This document shows, piece after piece, positions 45,793-62,038 of a DNA stretch of 64,000 nt. The stretch's first letter is position 1. Each line of letters starts with the position of its first letter. Both the position numbers and the translations under genes were made by a program. Where the stretch lies: NCBI RefSeq assembly GCF_036373705.1, contig NC_089851.1, positions 57,851,593 through 57,915,592 on the forward strand, written 5' to 3'. Source of the stretch: Amia ocellicauda. Taxonomy: Eukaryota; Chordata; Actinopteri; Amiiformes; Amiidae. The notes under the pieces are model-generated. The model saw only the letters and a list, made by a program, of their open reading frames with translations, searched no databases and was not told where the DNA came from.

Positions 45793-46000
45793 GGATGGAT
45801 GGATGGATGGACGGCAAGGCAGGCATCTGATTGACAGTGGTCCGTGATCTGCTGTTATGCTACAATGCTACTGACCATTGGGGGAGCGATAGCAAGCAAG
45901 AGAGTTAGATATCGAGAGTCATAGATAGATAGATAGATAGATGGATGGACGGCAAGGCAAGCATCTGATTGACAGTGGTCAGTGATCTGCTGTTATGCTA
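37251..46000 (+). repeat. middle subregion with AGCTAGCTAGATAAATAG, TAGTTGG and long-GATA units
   Basis: From about 37,280 new variants appear and repeat in order: units with GATAGCTAGCTAGATAAATAG, units with GATAGTTGGATGG, units opening GGCAAGGCTAGCATCTG, and units with GATAGCCAGC followed by long GATA. The same short series recurs near 37.3-38.0, 38.2-38.9, 39.1-39.8, 40.5-41.1 and 41.2-42.7 kb, so the repeating level here is several units long. Confidence 0.7.
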
Positions 46001-46346
46001 CTATGCTACTGACCATTGGGGGAGTGATAGCAAGCAAGAGAGTTAGATATCGAGAGTCATAGATAGATAGATAGATGGATGGATGGATGGACGGCAAGGC
46101 AAGCATCTGATTGACAGTGGTCCGTGATCTGCTGTTATGCTACTATGCTACTGACCATTGGGGGAGCGATAGCAAGCAAGAGAGTTAGATTTCGAGAGTC
46201 ATAGATACATAGATAGATGGATGAATGGATGGATGGACGGCAAGGCAAGCATCTGATTGACAGTGGTCCGTGATCTGCTGTTATGCTACTATGCTACTGA
46301 CCATTGGGGGAGCGATAGCCAGCAAGAGAGTTAGATATCGAGAGTC

Positions 46347-46388
<42 letters not shown>

Positions 46389-47222
46389 GGATGGATGGAC
46401 GGCAAGGCAAGCATCTGATTGACAGTGGTCCGTGATCTACTATTATGCTACAATGCTACTGACCATTGGGGGAGCGATAGCAAGCAAGAGAGTTAGATAT
46501 CGAGAGTCATAGATAGATAGATAGATAGATGGATGGACGGCAATGCAAGCATCTGATTGACAGTGGTCCATGATATGATGTTATGCTACTTTGCTACTGA
46601 CCATTGGGGGAGCGATAGCAAGCAAGAGAGTTAGATATCGAGAGTCATAGATAGATATATAGATAGATGGATGGATGGACGGCAAGGCAAGCATCTGATT
46701 AACAGTGGTCCGTGATCTGCTGTTATGCTACTATGCTACTGACCATTGGGGGAGCGATAGCAAGCAAGAGAGTTAGATTTCGAGAGTCATAGGTACATAG
46801 ATAGATGGATGAATGGATGGATGGACGGAAAGGCAAGCATCTGATTGACAGTGGTCCGTGATCTGCTGTTATGCTACTATGCTACTGACCATTGGGGGAG
46901 TGATAGCAAGCAAGAGAGTTAGATATCGAGAGTCATAGATAGATAGATAGATGGATGGATGGATGGACGGCAAGGCAAGCATCTGATTGACAGTGGTCCG
47001 TGATCTGCTGTTAAGCTACTATGCTACTGACCATTGGGGGAGCGATAGCAAGCAAGAGAGTTAGATATCGAGAGTCATAGATAGATAGCTAGCTAGATAA
47101 ATAGATGGATGGACGGCAAGGCAAGCATCTGATTGACAGTGGTCCGTGATCTGCTGTTATGCTACTATGCTACTGACCATTGGGGGAGCGATAGCAAGCA
47201 AGAGAGTTAGATATCGAGAGTC

Positions 47223-47284
<62 letters not shown>

Positions 47285-47530
47285 GGATGGCAAGGCAAGC
47301 ATCTGATTGACAGTGGTCCGTGATCTGCTGTTATGCTACTATGCTACTGACCATTGGGGTAGCGATAGCAAGCAAGAGAGTTAGATATCGAGAGTCATAG
47401 ATAGATAGATAGATGGATGGATGGCAAGGCTAGCATCTGATTGACAGTGGTCCGTGATCTGCTGTTATGCTACTATGCTACTGACCATTGGGGGAGCGAT
47501 AGCCAGCAAGAGAGTTAGATATCAAGAGTC

Positions 47531-47580
<50 letters not shown>

Positions 47581-47850
47581 GGATGGATGGATGGACGGCA
47601 AGGCAAGCATCTGATTGACAGTGGTCCGTGATCTGCTGTTATGCTACTATGCTACTGACCATTGGGGGAGCGATAGCAAGCAAGAGAGTTAGATATCGAG
47701 AGTCATAGATAGATAGCTAGCTAGATAAATAGATGGATGGACGGCAAGGCAAGCATCTGATTGACAGTGGTCCGTGATCTGCTGTTATGCTACTATGCTA
47801 CTGACCATTGGGGGAGCGATAGCAAGCAAGAGAGTTAGATATCGAGAGTC

Positions 47851-47922
<72 letters not shown>

Positions 47923-48186
47923 ATGGATGGATGGATGGATGGACGGCAAGGCAAGCATCTGATTGACAGTGGTCCGTGATCTGCTGTTATGCTACAATGC
48001 TACTGACCATTGGGGGAGCGATAGCAAGCAAGAGAGTTAGATATCGAGAGTCATAGATAGATAGATAGATGGATGGATGGCAAGGCTAGCATCTGATTGA
48101 CAGTGGTCCGTGATCTGCTGTTATGCTACTATGCTACTGACCATTGGGGGAGCGATAGCCAGCAAGAGAGTTAGATATCGAGAGTC

Positions 48187-48220
<34 letters not shown>

Positions 48221-48612
48221 GGATGGACGGCAAGTCAAGCATCTGATTGACAGTGGTCCGTGATCTGCTGTTATGCTACAATGCTACTGACCATTGGGGG
48301 AGCGATAGCAAGCAAGAGAGTTAGATATCGAGAGTCATAGATAGATAGATAGATAGTTGGATGGATGGACGGCAAGGCAAGCATCTGATTCACAGTGGTC
48401 CGTGATCTGCTGTTATGCTACTATGCTCCTGACCATTGGGGGAGCGATAGCAAGCAAGAGAGTTAGATATCGAGAGTCATAGATAGATAGATAGATGGAT
48501 GGAAGGCAAGGCTAGCATCTGATTGACAGTGGTCCGTGATCTGCTGTTATGCTACTATGCTACTGACCATTGGGGGAGCGATAGCCAGCAAGAGAGTTAG
48601 ATATAGAGAGTC

Positions 48613-48615
<3 letters not shown>

Positions 48616-48691
<76 letters not shown>
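48616..48691 (+). repeat. (GATA)19 tract
   Basis: Longest uninterrupted GATA run I counted: 76 bp, 19 copies, passing straight into GATG repeats. It sits in a unit with the GATAGCCAGC core variant and the GATATAGAGAG change just before the tract. Confidence 0.85.
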
Positions 48692-48694
<3 letters not shown>

Positions 48695-48956
48695 GGATGG
48701 ATGGACGGCAAGGCAAGCATCTGATTGACAGTGGTCCGTGATCTACTATTATACTACAATGCTACTGACCATTGGGGGAGCAATAGCAAGCAAGAGAGTT
48801 AGATATCGAGAGTCATAGATAGATATATAGATAGATGGATGGATGGACGGCAAGGCAAGCATCTGATTCACAGTGGTCCGTGATCTGCTGTTATGCTACT
48901 ATGCTACTGACCATTGGGGGAGCGATAGCAAGCAAGAGAGTTAGATATCGAGAGTC

Positions 48957-49030
<74 letters not shown>

Positions 49031-49276
49031 GGATGGCAAGGCAAGCATCTGATTGACAGTGGTCCGTGATCTGCTGTTATGCTACTATGCTACTGACCAT
49101 TGGGGTAGCGATAGCAAGCAAGAGAGTTAGATATCGAGAGTCATAGATAGATAGATAGATGGATGGATGGCAAGGCTAGCATCTGATTGACAGTGGTCCG
49201 TGATCTGCTGTTATGCTACTATGCTACTGACCATTGGGGGAGCGATAGCCAGCAAGAGAGTTAGATATCAAGAGTC

Positions 49277-49346
<70 letters not shown>

Positions 49347-49616
49347 GGATGGATGGATGGACGGCAAGGCAAGCATCTGATTGACAGTGGTCCGTGATCT
49401 GCTGTTATGCTACTATGCTACTGACCATTGGGGGAGCGATAGCAAGCAAGAGAGTTAGATATCGAGAGTCATAGATAGATAGCTAGCTAGATAAATAGAT
49501 GGATGGACGGCAAGGCAAGCATCTGATTGACAGTGGTCCGTGATCTGCTGTTATGCTACTATGCTACTGACCATTGGGGGAGCGATAGCAAGCAAGAGAG
49601 TTAGATATCGAGAGTC

Positions 49617-49684
<68 letters not shown>

Positions 49685-49948
49685 ATGGATGGATGGATGG
49701 ATGGACGGCAAGGCAAGCATCTGATTGACAGTGGTCCGTGATCTGCTGTTATGCTACAATGCTACTGACCATTGGGGGAGCGATAGCAAGCAAGAGAGTT
49801 AGATATCGAGAGTCATAGATAGATAGATAGATGGATGGATGGCAAGGCTAGCATCTGATTGACAGTGGTCCGTGATCTGCTGTTATGCTACTATGCTACT
49901 GACCATTGGGGGAGCGATAGCCAGCAAGAGAGTTAGATATCGAGAGTC

Positions 49949-49986
<38 letters not shown>

Positions 49987-50190
49987 GGATGGACGGCAAG
50001 TCAAGCATCTGATTGACAGTGGTCCGTGATCTGCTGTTATGCTACAATGCTACTGACCATTGGGGGAGCGATAGCAAGCAAGAGAGTTAGATATCGAGAG
50101 TCATAGATAGATAGATAGATAGTTGGATGGATGGACGGCAAGGCAAGCATCTGATTCACAGTGGTCCGTGATCTGCTGTTATGCTACTAT

Positions 50191-50378
50191 GCTCCTGACC
50201 ATTGGGGGAGCGATAGCAAGCAAGAGAGTTAGATATCGAGAGTCATAGATAGATAGATAGATGGATGGAAGGCAAGGCTAGCATCTGATTGACAGTGGTC
50301 CGTGATCTGCTGTTATGCTACTATGCTACTGACCATTGGGGGAGCGATAGCCAGCAAGAGAGTTAGATATAGAGAGTC

Positions 50379-50440
<62 letters not shown>

Positions 50441-51153
50441 GGATGGATGGACGGCAAGGCAAGCATCTGATTGACAGTGGTCCGTGATCTACTATTATGC
50501 TACAATGCTACTGACCATTGGGGGAGCAATAGCAAGCAAGAGAGTTAGATATCGAGAGTCATAGATAGATAGATAGATAGATAGATGGATGGACGGCAAT
50601 GCAAGCATCTGATTGACAGTGGTCCATGATATGATGTTATGCTACTTTGCTACTGACCATTGGGGGAGCGATAGCAAGCAAGAGAGTTAGATATCGAGAG
50701 TCATAGATAGATATATAGATAGATGGATGGATGGACGGCAAGGCAAGCATCTGATTCACAGTGGTCCGTGATCTGCTGTTATGCTACTATGCTACTGACC
50801 ATTGGGGGAGCGATAGCAAGCAAGAGAGTTAGATTTCGAGAGTCATAGATACATAGATAGATGGATGAATGGATGGATGGACGGCAAGGCAAGCATCTGA
50901 TTGACAGTGGTCCGTGATCTGCTGTTATGCTACTATGCTACTGACCATTGGGGGAGCGATAGCAAGCAAGAGAGTTAGATATCGAGAGTCATAGATAGAT
51001 AGCTAGCTAGATAAATAGATGGATGGACGGCAAGGCAAGCATCTGATTGACAGTGGTCCGTGATCTGCTGTTATGCTACTATGCTACTGACCATTGGGGG
51101 AGCGATAGCAAGCAAGAGAGTTAGATATCGAGAGTCATAGATAGATAGATAGT

Positions 51154-51210
<57 letters not shown>

Positions 51211-52052
51211 GGATGGATGGATGGATGGACGGCAAGGCAGGCATCTGATTGACAGTGGTCCGTGATCTGCTGTTATGCTACAATGCTACTGACCATTGGG
51301 GGAGCGATAGCAAGCAAGAGAGTTAGATATCGAGAGTCATAGATAGATAGATAGATAGATGGATGGACGGCAATGCAAGCATCTGATTGACAGTGGTCCA
51401 TGATATGATGTTATGCTACTTTGCTACTGACCATTGGGGGAGCGATAGCAAGCAAGAGAGTTAGATATCGAGAGTCATAGATAGATATATAGATAGATGG
51501 ATGGATGGACGGCAAGGCAAGCATCTGATTCACAGTGGTCCGTGATCTGCTGTTATGCTACTATGCTACTGACCATTGGGGGAGCGATAGCAAGCAAGAG
51601 AGTTAGATTTCGAGAGTCATAGATACATAGATAGATGGATGAATGGATGGATGGACGGCAAGGCAAGCATCTGATTGACAGTGGTCAGTGATCTGCTGTT
51701 ATGCTACTATGCTACTGACCATTGGGGGAGTGATAGCAAGCAAGAGAGTTAGATATCGAGAGTCATAGATAGATAGATAGATGGATGGATGGATGGACGG
51801 CAAGGCAAGCATCTGATTGACAGTGGTCCGTGATCTGCTGTTATGCTACTATGCTACTGACCATTGGGGGAGCGATAGCAAGCAAGAGAGTTAGATTTCG
51901 AGAGTCATAGATACATAGATAGATGGATGAATGGATGGATGGACGGCAAGGCAAGCATCTGATTGACAGTGGTCCGTGATCTGCTGTTATGCTACTATGC
52001 TACTGACCATTGGGGGAGCGATAGCCAGCAAGAGAGTTAGATATCGAGAGTC

Positions 52053-52086
<34 letters not shown>

Positions 52087-52920
52087 GGATGGATGGACGG
52101 CAAGGCAAGCATCTGATTGACAGTGGTCCGTGATCTACTATTATGCTACAATGCTACTGACCATTGGGGGAGCGATAGCAAGCAAGAGAGTTAGATATCG
52201 AGAGTCATAGATAGATAGATAGATAGATGGATGGACGGCAATGCAAGCATCTGATTGACAGTGGTCCATGATATGATGTTATGCTACTTTGCTACTGACC
52301 ATTGGGGGAGCGATAGCAAGCAAGAGAGTTAGATATCGAGAGTCATAGATAGATATATAGATAGATGGATGGATGGACGGCAAGGCAAGCATCTGATTAA
52401 CAGTGGTCCGTGATCTGCTGTTATGCTACTATGCTACTGACCATTGGGGGAGCGATAGCAAGCAAGAGAGTTAGATTTCGAGAGTCATAGGTACATAGAT
52501 AGATGGATGAATGGATGGATGGACGGAAAGGCAAGCATCTGATTGACAGTGGTCCGTGATCTGCTGTTATGCTACTATGCTACTGACCATTGGGGGAGTG
52601 ATAGCAAGCAAGAGAGTTAGATATCGAGAGTCATAGATAGATAGATAGATGGATGGATGGATGGACGGCAAGGCAAGCATCTGATTGACAGTGGTCCGTG
52701 ATCTGCTGTTAAGCTACTATGCTACTGACCATTGGGGGAGCGATAGCAAGCAAGAGAGTTAGATATCGAGAGTCATAGATAGATAGCTAGCTAGATAAAT
52801 AGATGGATGGACGGCAAGGCAAGCATCTGATTGACAGTGGTCCGTGATCTGCTGTTATGCTACTATGCTACTGACCATTGGGGGAGCGATAGCAAGCAAG
52901 AGAGTTAGATATCGAGAGTC

Positions 52921-52962
<42 letters not shown>

Positions 52963-53074
52963 GGATGGCAAGGCAAGCATCTGATTGACAGTGGTCCGTG
53001 ATCTGCTGTTATGCTACTATGCTACTGACCATTGGGGGAGCGATAGCAAGCAAGAGAGTTAGATATCGAGAGTC

Positions 53075-53152
<78 letters not shown>

Positions 53153-53398
53153 GGATGGCAAGGCAAGCATCTGATTGACAGTGGTCCGTGATCTGCTGTT
53201 ATGCTACTATGCTACTGACCATTGGGGTAGCGATAGCAAGCAAGAGAGTTAGATATCGAGAGTCATAGATAGATAGATAGATGGATGGATGGCAAGGCTA
53301 GCATCTGATTGACAGTGGTCCGTGATCTGCTGTTATGCTACTATGCTACTGACCATTGGGGGAGCGATAGCCAGCAAGAGAGTTAGATATCAAGAGTC

Positions 53399-53464
<66 letters not shown>

Positions 53465-53734
53465 GGATGGATGGATGGACGGCAAGGCAAGCATCTGATT
53501 GACAGTGGTCCGTGATCTGCTGTTATGCTACTATGCTACTGACCATTGGGGGAGCGATAGCAAGCAAGAGAGTTAGATATCGAGAGTCATAGATAGATAG
53601 CTAGCTAGATAAATAGATGGATGGACGGCAAGGCAAGCATCTGATTGACAGTGGTCCGTGATCTGCTGTTATGCTACTATGCTACTGACCATTGGGGGAG
53701 CGATAGCAAGCAAGAGAGTTAGATATCGAGAGTC

Positions 53735-53798
<64 letters not shown>

Positions 53799-54062
53799 AT
53801 GGATGGATGGATGGATGGACGGCAAGGCAAGCATCTGATTGACAGTGGTCCGTGATCTGCTGTTATGCTACAATGCTACTGACCATTGGGGGAGCGATAG
53901 CAAGCAAGAGAGTTAGATATCGAGAGTCATAGATAGATAGATAGATGGATGGATGGCAAGGCTAGCATCTGATTGACAGTGGTCCGTGATCTGCTGTTAT
54001 GCTACTATGCTACTGACCATTGGGGGAGCGATAGCCAGCAAGAGAGTTAGATATCGAGAGTC

Positions 54063-54100
<38 letters not shown>

Positions 54101-54304
54101 GGATGGACGGCAAGTCAAGCATCTGATTGACAGTGGTCCGTGATCTGCTGTTATGCTACAATGCTACTGACCATTGGGGGAGCGATAGCAAGCAAGAGAG
54201 TTAGATATCGAGAGTCATAGATAGATAGATAGATAGTTGGATGGATGGACGGCAAGGCAAGCATCTGATTCACAGTGGTCCGTGATCTGCTGTTATGCTA
54301 CTAT
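50191..54304 (+). repeat. higher-order block of the satellite, about 4.1 kb
   Basis: Bounded by two occurrences of the rare core variant ATGCTCCTGACC (50,191 and 54,305). Within it lie the rare markers GTTAGATAGATAG (51,151), AGGTACATAG (about 52,490) and GTTAAGCTAC (52,708). The same markers recur in the same order in the following block, at 55,257, about 56,591 and 56,810. Confidence 0.8.
53078..53149 (+). repeat. (GATA)18 tract
   Basis: 72 bp of uninterrupted GATA followed by a short GATGGATGG and a GCAAGG tail lacking the GAC step. Another (GATA)18 lies at 61,040-61,111. Confidence 0.85.
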
Positions 54305-54492
54305 GCTCCTGACCATTGGGGGAGCGATAGCAAGCAAGAGAGTTAGATATCGAGAGTCATAGATAGATAGATAGATGGATGGAAGGCAAGGCTAGCATCT
54401 GATTGACAGTGGTCCGTGATCTGCTGTTATGCTACTATGCTACTGACCATTGGGGGAGCGATAGCCAGCAAGAGAGTTAGATATAGAGAGTC

Positions 54493-54546
<54 letters not shown>

Positions 54547-55259
54547 GGATGGATGGACGGCAAGGCAAGCATCTGATTGACAGTGGTCCGTGATCTACTA
54601 TTATGCTACAATGCTACTGACCATTGGGGGAGCAATAGCAAGCAAGAGAGTTAGATATCGAGAGTCATAGATAGATAGATAGATAGATAGATGGATGGAC
54701 GGCAATGCAAGCATCTGATTGACAGTGGTCCATGATATGATGTTATGCTACTTTGCTACTGACCATTGGGGGAGCGATAGCAAGCAAGAGAGTTAGATAT
54801 CGAGAGTCATAGATAGATATATAGATAGATGGATGGATGGACGGCAAGGCAAGCATCTGATTCACAGTGGTCCGTGATCTGCTGTTATGCTACTATGCTA
54901 CTGACCATTGGGGGAGCGATAGCAAGCAAGAGAGTTAGATTTCGAGAGTCATAGATACATAGATAGATGGATGAATGGATGGATGGACGGCAAGGCAAGC
55001 ATCTGATTGACAGTGGTCCGTGATCTGCTGTTATGCTACTATGCTACTGACCATTGGGGGAGCGATAGCAAGCAAGAGAGTTAGATATCGAGAGTCATAG
55101 ATAGATAGCTAGCTAGATAAATAGATGGATGGACGGCAAGGCAAGCATCTGATTGACAGTGGTCCGTGATCTGCTGTTATGCTACTATGCTACTGACCAT
55201 TGGGGGAGCGATAGCAAGCAAGAGAGTTAGATATCGAGAGTCATAGATAGATAGATAGT

Positions 55260-55312
<53 letters not shown>

Positions 55313-56154
55313 GGATGGATGGATGGATGGACGGCAAGGCAGGCATCTGATTGACAGTGGTCCGTGATCTGCTGTTATGCTACAATGCTACTGACCATTG
55401 GGGGAGCGATAGCAAGCAAGAGAGTTAGATATCGAGAGTCATAGATAGATAGATAGATAGATGGATGGACGGCAATGCAAGCATCTGATTGACAGTGGTC
55501 CATGATATGATGTTATGCTACTTTGCTACTGACCATTGGGGGAGCGATAGCAAGCAAGAGAGTTAGATATCGAGAGTCATAGATAGATATATAGATAGAT
55601 GGATGGATGGACGGCAAGGCAAGCATCTGATTCACAGTGGTCCGTGATCTGCTGTTATGCTACTATGCTACTGACCATTGGGGGAGCGATAGCAAGCAAG
55701 AGAGTTAGATTTCGAGAGTCATAGATACATAGATAGATGGATGAATGGATGGATGGACGGCAAGGCAAGCATCTGATTGACAGTGGTCAGTGATCTGCTG
55801 TTATGCTACTATGCTACTGACCATTGGGGGAGTGATAGCAAGCAAGAGAGTTAGATATCGAGAGTCATAGATAGATAGATAGATGGATGGATGGATGGAC
55901 GGCAAGGCAAGCATCTGATTGACAGTGGTCCGTGATCTGCTGTTATGCTACTATGCTACTGACCATTGGGGGAGCGATAGCAAGCAAGAGAGTTAGATTT
56001 CGAGAGTCATAGATACATAGATAGATGGATGAATGGATGGATGGACGGCAAGGCAAGCATCTGATTGACAGTGGTCCGTGATCTGCTGTTATGCTACTAT
56101 GCTACTGACCATTGGGGGAGCGATAGCCAGCAAGAGAGTTAGATATCGAGAGTC

Positions 56155-56188
<34 letters not shown>

Positions 56189-57022
56189 GGATGGATGGAC
56201 GGCAAGGCAAGCATCTGATTGACAGTGGTCCGTGATCTACTATTATGCTACAATGCTACTGACCATTGGGGGAGCGATAGCAAGCAAGAGAGTTAGATAT
56301 CGAGAGTCATAGATAGATAGATAGATAGATGGATGGACGGCAATGCAAGCATCTGATTGACAGTGGTCCATGATATGATGTTATGCTACTTTGCTACTGA
56401 CCATTGGGGGAGCGATAGCAAGCAAGAGAGTTAGATATCGAGAGTCATAGATAGATATATAGATAGATGGATGGATGGACGGCAAGGCAAGCATCTGATT
56501 AACAGTGGTCCGTGATCTGCTGTTATGCTACTATGCTACTGACCATTGGGGGAGCGATAGCAAGCAAGAGAGTTAGATTTCGAGAGTCATAGGTACATAG
56601 ATAGATGGATGAATGGATGGATGGACGGAAAGGCAAGCATCTGATTGACAGTGGTCCGTGATCTGCTGTTATGCTACTATGCTACTGACCATTGGGGGAG
56701 TGATAGCAAGCAAGAGAGTTAGATATCGAGAGTCATAGATAGATAGATAGATGGATGGATGGATGGACGGCAAGGCAAGCATCTGATTGACAGTGGTCCG
56801 TGATCTGCTGTTAAGCTACTATGCTACTGACCATTGGGGGAGCGATAGCAAGCAAGAGAGTTAGATATCGAGAGTCATAGATAGATAGCTAGCTAGATAA
56901 ATAGATGGATGGACGGCAAGGCAAGCATCTGATTGACAGTGGTCCGTGATCTGCTGTTATGCTACTATGCTACTGACCATTGGGGGAGCGATAGCAAGCA
57001 AGAGAGTTAGATATCGAGAGTC

Positions 57023-57064
<42 letters not shown>

Positions 57065-57310
57065 GGATGGCAAGGCAAGCATCTGATTGACAGTGGTCCG
57101 TGATCTGCTGTTATGCTACTATGCTACTGACCATTGGGGTAGCGATAGCAAGCAAGAGAGTTAGATATCGAGAGTCATAGATAGATAGATAGATGGATGG
57201 ATGGCAAGGCTAGCATCTGATTGACAGTGGTCCGTGATCTGCTGTTATGCTACTATGCTACTGACCATTGGGGGAGCGATAGCCAGCAAGAGAGTTAGAT
57301 ATCAAGAGTC

Positions 57311-57372
<62 letters not shown>

Positions 57373-57642
57373 GGATGGATGGATGGACGGCAAGGCAAGC
57401 ATCTGATTGACAGTGGTCCGTGATCTGCTGTTATGCTACTATGCTACTGACCATTGGGGGAGCGATAGCAAGCAAGAGAGTTAGATATCGAGAGTCATAG
57501 ATAGATAGCTAGCTAGATAAATAGATGGATGGACGGCAAGGCAAGCATCTGATTGACAGTGGTCCGTGATCTGCTGTTATGCTACTATGCTACTGACCAT
57601 TGGGGGAGCGATAGCAAGCAAGAGAGTTAGATATCGAGAGTC

Positions 57643-57704
<62 letters not shown>

Positions 57705-57966
57705 GGATGGATGGATGGATGGACGGCAAGGCAAGCATCTGATTGACAGTGGTCCGTGATCTGCTGTTATGCTACAATGCTACTGACCATTGGGGGAGCG
57801 ATAGCAAGCAAGAGAGTTAGATATCGAGAGTCATAGATAGATAGATAGATGGATGGATGGCAAGGCTAGCATCTGATTGACAGTGGTCCGTGATCTGCTG
57901 TTATGCTACTATGCTACTGACCATTGGGGGAGCGATAGCCAGCAAGAGAGTTAGATATCGAGAGTC

Positions 57967-58000
<34 letters not shown>

Positions 58001-58204
58001 GGATGGACGGCAAGTCAAGCATCTGATTGACAGTGGTCCGTGATCTGCTGTTATGCTACAATGCTACTGACCATTGGGGGAGCGATAGCAAGCAAGAGAG
58101 TTAGATATCGAGAGTCATAGATAGATAGATAGATAGTTGGATGGATGGACGGCAAGGCAAGCATCTGATTCACAGTGGTCCGTGATCTGCTGTTATGCTA
58201 CTAT
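54305..58204 (+). repeat. higher-order block of the satellite, next copy, about 3.9 kb
   Basis: Starts and ends at the ATGCTCCTGACC variant (54,305 and 58,205) and repeats the marker order of the preceding block. It is about 210 bp shorter, partly because GATA tracts differ in length and partly through unit loss: a (GATA)18 unit at 53,041-53,160 in the preceding block has no obvious partner here. Confidence 0.78.
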
Positions 58205-58392
58205 GCTCCTGACCATTGGGGGAGCGATAGCAAGCAAGAGAGTTAGATATCGAGAGTCATAGATAGATAGATAGATGGATGGAAGGCAAGGCTAGCATCT
58301 GATTGACAGTGGTCCGTGATCTGCTGTTATGCTACTATGCTACTGACCATTGGGGGAGCGATAGCCAGCAAGAGAGTTAGATATCGAGAGTC

Positions 58393-58462
<70 letters not shown>

Positions 58463-59872
58463 GGATGGATGGACGGCAAGGCAAGCATCTGATTGACAGT
58501 GGTCCGTGATCTACTATTATGCTACAATGCTACTGACCATTGGGGGAGCGATAGCAAGCAAGAGAGTTAGATATCGAGAGTCATAGATAGATAGATAGAT
58601 AGATAGATGGATGGACGGCAATGCAAGCATCTGATGATAATTGGTCCATGATATGATGTTATGCTACTTTGCTACTGACCATTGGGGGAGCGATAGCAAG
58701 CAAGAGAGTTAGATATCGAGAGTCATAGATAGATATATAGATAGATGGATGGATGGACGGCAAGGCAAGCATCTGATTCACAGTGGTCCGTGATCTGCTG
58801 TTATGCTACTATGCTACTGACCATTGGGGGAGCGATAGCAAGCAAGAGAGTTAGATTTCGAGAGTCATAGATACATAGATAGATGGATGAATGGATGGAT
58901 GGACGGCAAGGCAAGCATCTGATTGACAGTGGTCCGTGATCTGCTGTTATGCTACTATGCTACTGACCATTGGGGGAGCGATAGCAAGCAAGAGAGTTAG
59001 ATATCGAGAGTCATAGATAGATAGCTAGCTAGATAAATAGATGGATGGACGGCAAGGCAAGCATCTGATTGACAGTGGTCCGTGATCTGCTGTTATGCTA
59101 CAATGCTACTGACCATTGGGGGAGCGATAGCAAGCAAGAGAGTTAGATATCGAGAGTCATAGATAGATAGATAGATAGATGGATGGACGGCAATGCAAGC
59201 ATCTGATTGACAGTGGTCCATGATATGATGTTATGCTACTTTGCTACTGACCATTGGGGGAGCGATAGCAAGCAAGAGAGTTAGATATCGAGAGTCATAG
59301 ATAGATATATAGATAGATGGATGGATGGACGGCAAGGCAAGCATCTGATTCACAGTGGTCCGTGATCTGCTGTTATGCTACTATGCTACTGACCATTGGG
59401 GGAGCGATAGCAAGCAAGAGAGTTAGATTTCGAGAGTCATAGATACATAGATAGATGGATGAATGGATGGATGGACGGCAAGGCAAGCATCTGATTGACA
59501 GTGGTCAGTGATCTGCTGTTATGCTACTATGCTACTGACCATTGGGGGAGTGATAGCAAGCAAGAGAGTTAGATATCGAGAGTCATAGATAGATAGATAG
59601 ATGGATGGATGGATGGACGGCAAGGCAAGCATCTGATTGACAGTGGTCCGTGATCTGCTGTTATGCTACTATGCTACTGACCATTGGGGGAGCGATAGCA
59701 AGCAAGAGAGTTAGATTTCGAGAGTCATAGATACATAGATAGATGGATGAAGGGATGGATGGACGGCAAGGCAAGCATCTGATTGACAGTGGTCCGTGAT
59801 CTGCTGTTATGCTACTATGCTACTGACCATTGGGGGAGCGATAGCCAGCAAGAGAGTTAGATATCGAGAGTC

Positions 59873-59906
<34 letters not shown>

Positions 59907-60740
59907 GGATGGATGGACGGCAAGGCAAGCATCTGATTGACAGTGGTCCGTGATCTACTATTATGCTACAATGCTACTGACCATTGGGGGAGCGATAGCA
60001 AGCAAGAGAGTTAGATATCGAGAGTCATAGATAGATAGATAGATAGATGGATGGACGGCAATGCAAGCATCTGATTGACAGTGGTCCATGATATGATGTT
60101 ATGCTACTTTGCTACTGACCATTGGGGGAGCGATAGCAAGCAAGAGAGTTAGATATCGAGAGTCATAGATAGATATATAGATAGATGGATGGATGGACGG
60201 CAAGGCAAGCATCTGATTCACAGTGGTCCGTGATCTGCTGTTATGCTACTATGCTACTGACCATTGGGGGAGCGATAGCAAGCAAGAGAGTTAGATTTCG
60301 AGAGTCATAGGTACATAGATAGATGGATGAATGGATGGATGGACGGCAAGGCAAGCATCTGATTGACAGTGGTCCGTGATCTGCTGTTATGCTACTATGC
60401 TACTGACCATTGGGGGAGTGATAGCAAGCAAGAGAGTTAGATATCGAGAGTCATAGATAGATAGATAGATGGATGGATGGATGGACGGCAAGGCAAGCAT
60501 CTGATTGACAGTGGTCCGTGATCTGCTGTTAAGCTACTATGCTACTGACCATTGGGGGAGCGATAGCAAGCAAGAGAGTTAGATATCGAGAGTCATAGAT
60601 AGATATCTAGCTAGATAAATAGATGGATGGACGGCAAGGCAAGCATCTGATTGACAGTGGTCCGTGATCTGCTGTTATGCTACTATGCTACTGACCATTG
60701 GGGGAGCGATAGCAAGCAAGAGAGTTAGATATCGAGAGTC

Positions 60741-60790
<50 letters not shown>

Positions 60791-61036
60791 GGATGGCAAG
60801 GCAAGCATCTGATTGACAGTGGTCCGTGATCTGCTGTTATGCTACAATGCTACTGACCATTGGGGTAGCGATAGCAAGCAAGAGAGTTAGATATCGAGAG
60901 ACATAGATAGATAGATAGATGGATGGATGGCAAGGCTAGCATCTGATTGACAGTGGTCCGTGATCTGCTGTTATGCTACTATGCTACTGACCATTGGGGG
61001 AGCGATAGCCAGCAAGAGAGTTAGATATCAAGAGTC

Positions 61037-61114
<78 letters not shown>

Positions 61115-61242
61115 GGATGGATGGATGGATGGACGGCAAGGCAAGCATCTGATTGACAGTGGTCCGTGATCTGCTGTTATGCTACAATGCTACTGACCAT
61201 TGGGGAAGCGATAGCAAGCAAGAGAGTTAGATATCGAGAGTC

Positions 61243-61276
<34 letters not shown>

Positions 61277-61964
61277 GGATGGATGGACGGCAAGGCAAGC
61301 ATCTGATTGACAGTGGTCCGTGATCTACTATTATGCTACAATGCTACTGACCATTGGGGGAGCGATAGCAAGCAAGAGAGTTAGATATCGAGAGTCATAG
61401 ATAGATAGATAGATAGATGGATGGACGGCAATGCAAGCATCTGATTGACAGTGGTCCATGATATGATGTTATGCTACTTTGCTACTGACCATTGGGGGAG
61501 CGATAGCAAGCAAGAGAGTTAGATATCGAGAGTCATAGATAGATATATAGATAGATGGATGGATGGACGGCAAGGCAAGCATCTGATTCACAGTGGTCCG
61601 TGATCTGCTGTTATGCTACTATGCTACTGACCATTGGGGGAGCGATAGCAAGCAAGAGAGTTAGATATCGAGAGTCATAGATAGATAGATAGATGGATGG
61701 ATGGATGGACGGCAAGGCAAGCATCTGATTGACAGTGGTCCGTGATCTGCTGTTAAGCTACTATGCTACTGACCATTGGGGGAGCGATAGCAAGCAAGAG
61801 AGTTAGATATCGAGAGTCATAGATAGATAGCTAGCTAGATAAATAGATGGATGGACGGCAAGGCAAGCATCTGATTGACAGTGGTCCGTGATCTGCTGTT
61901 ATGCTACTATGCTACTGACCATTGGGGGAGCGATAGCAAGCAAGAGAGTTAGATATCGAGAGTC

Positions 61965-62038
<74 letters not shown>
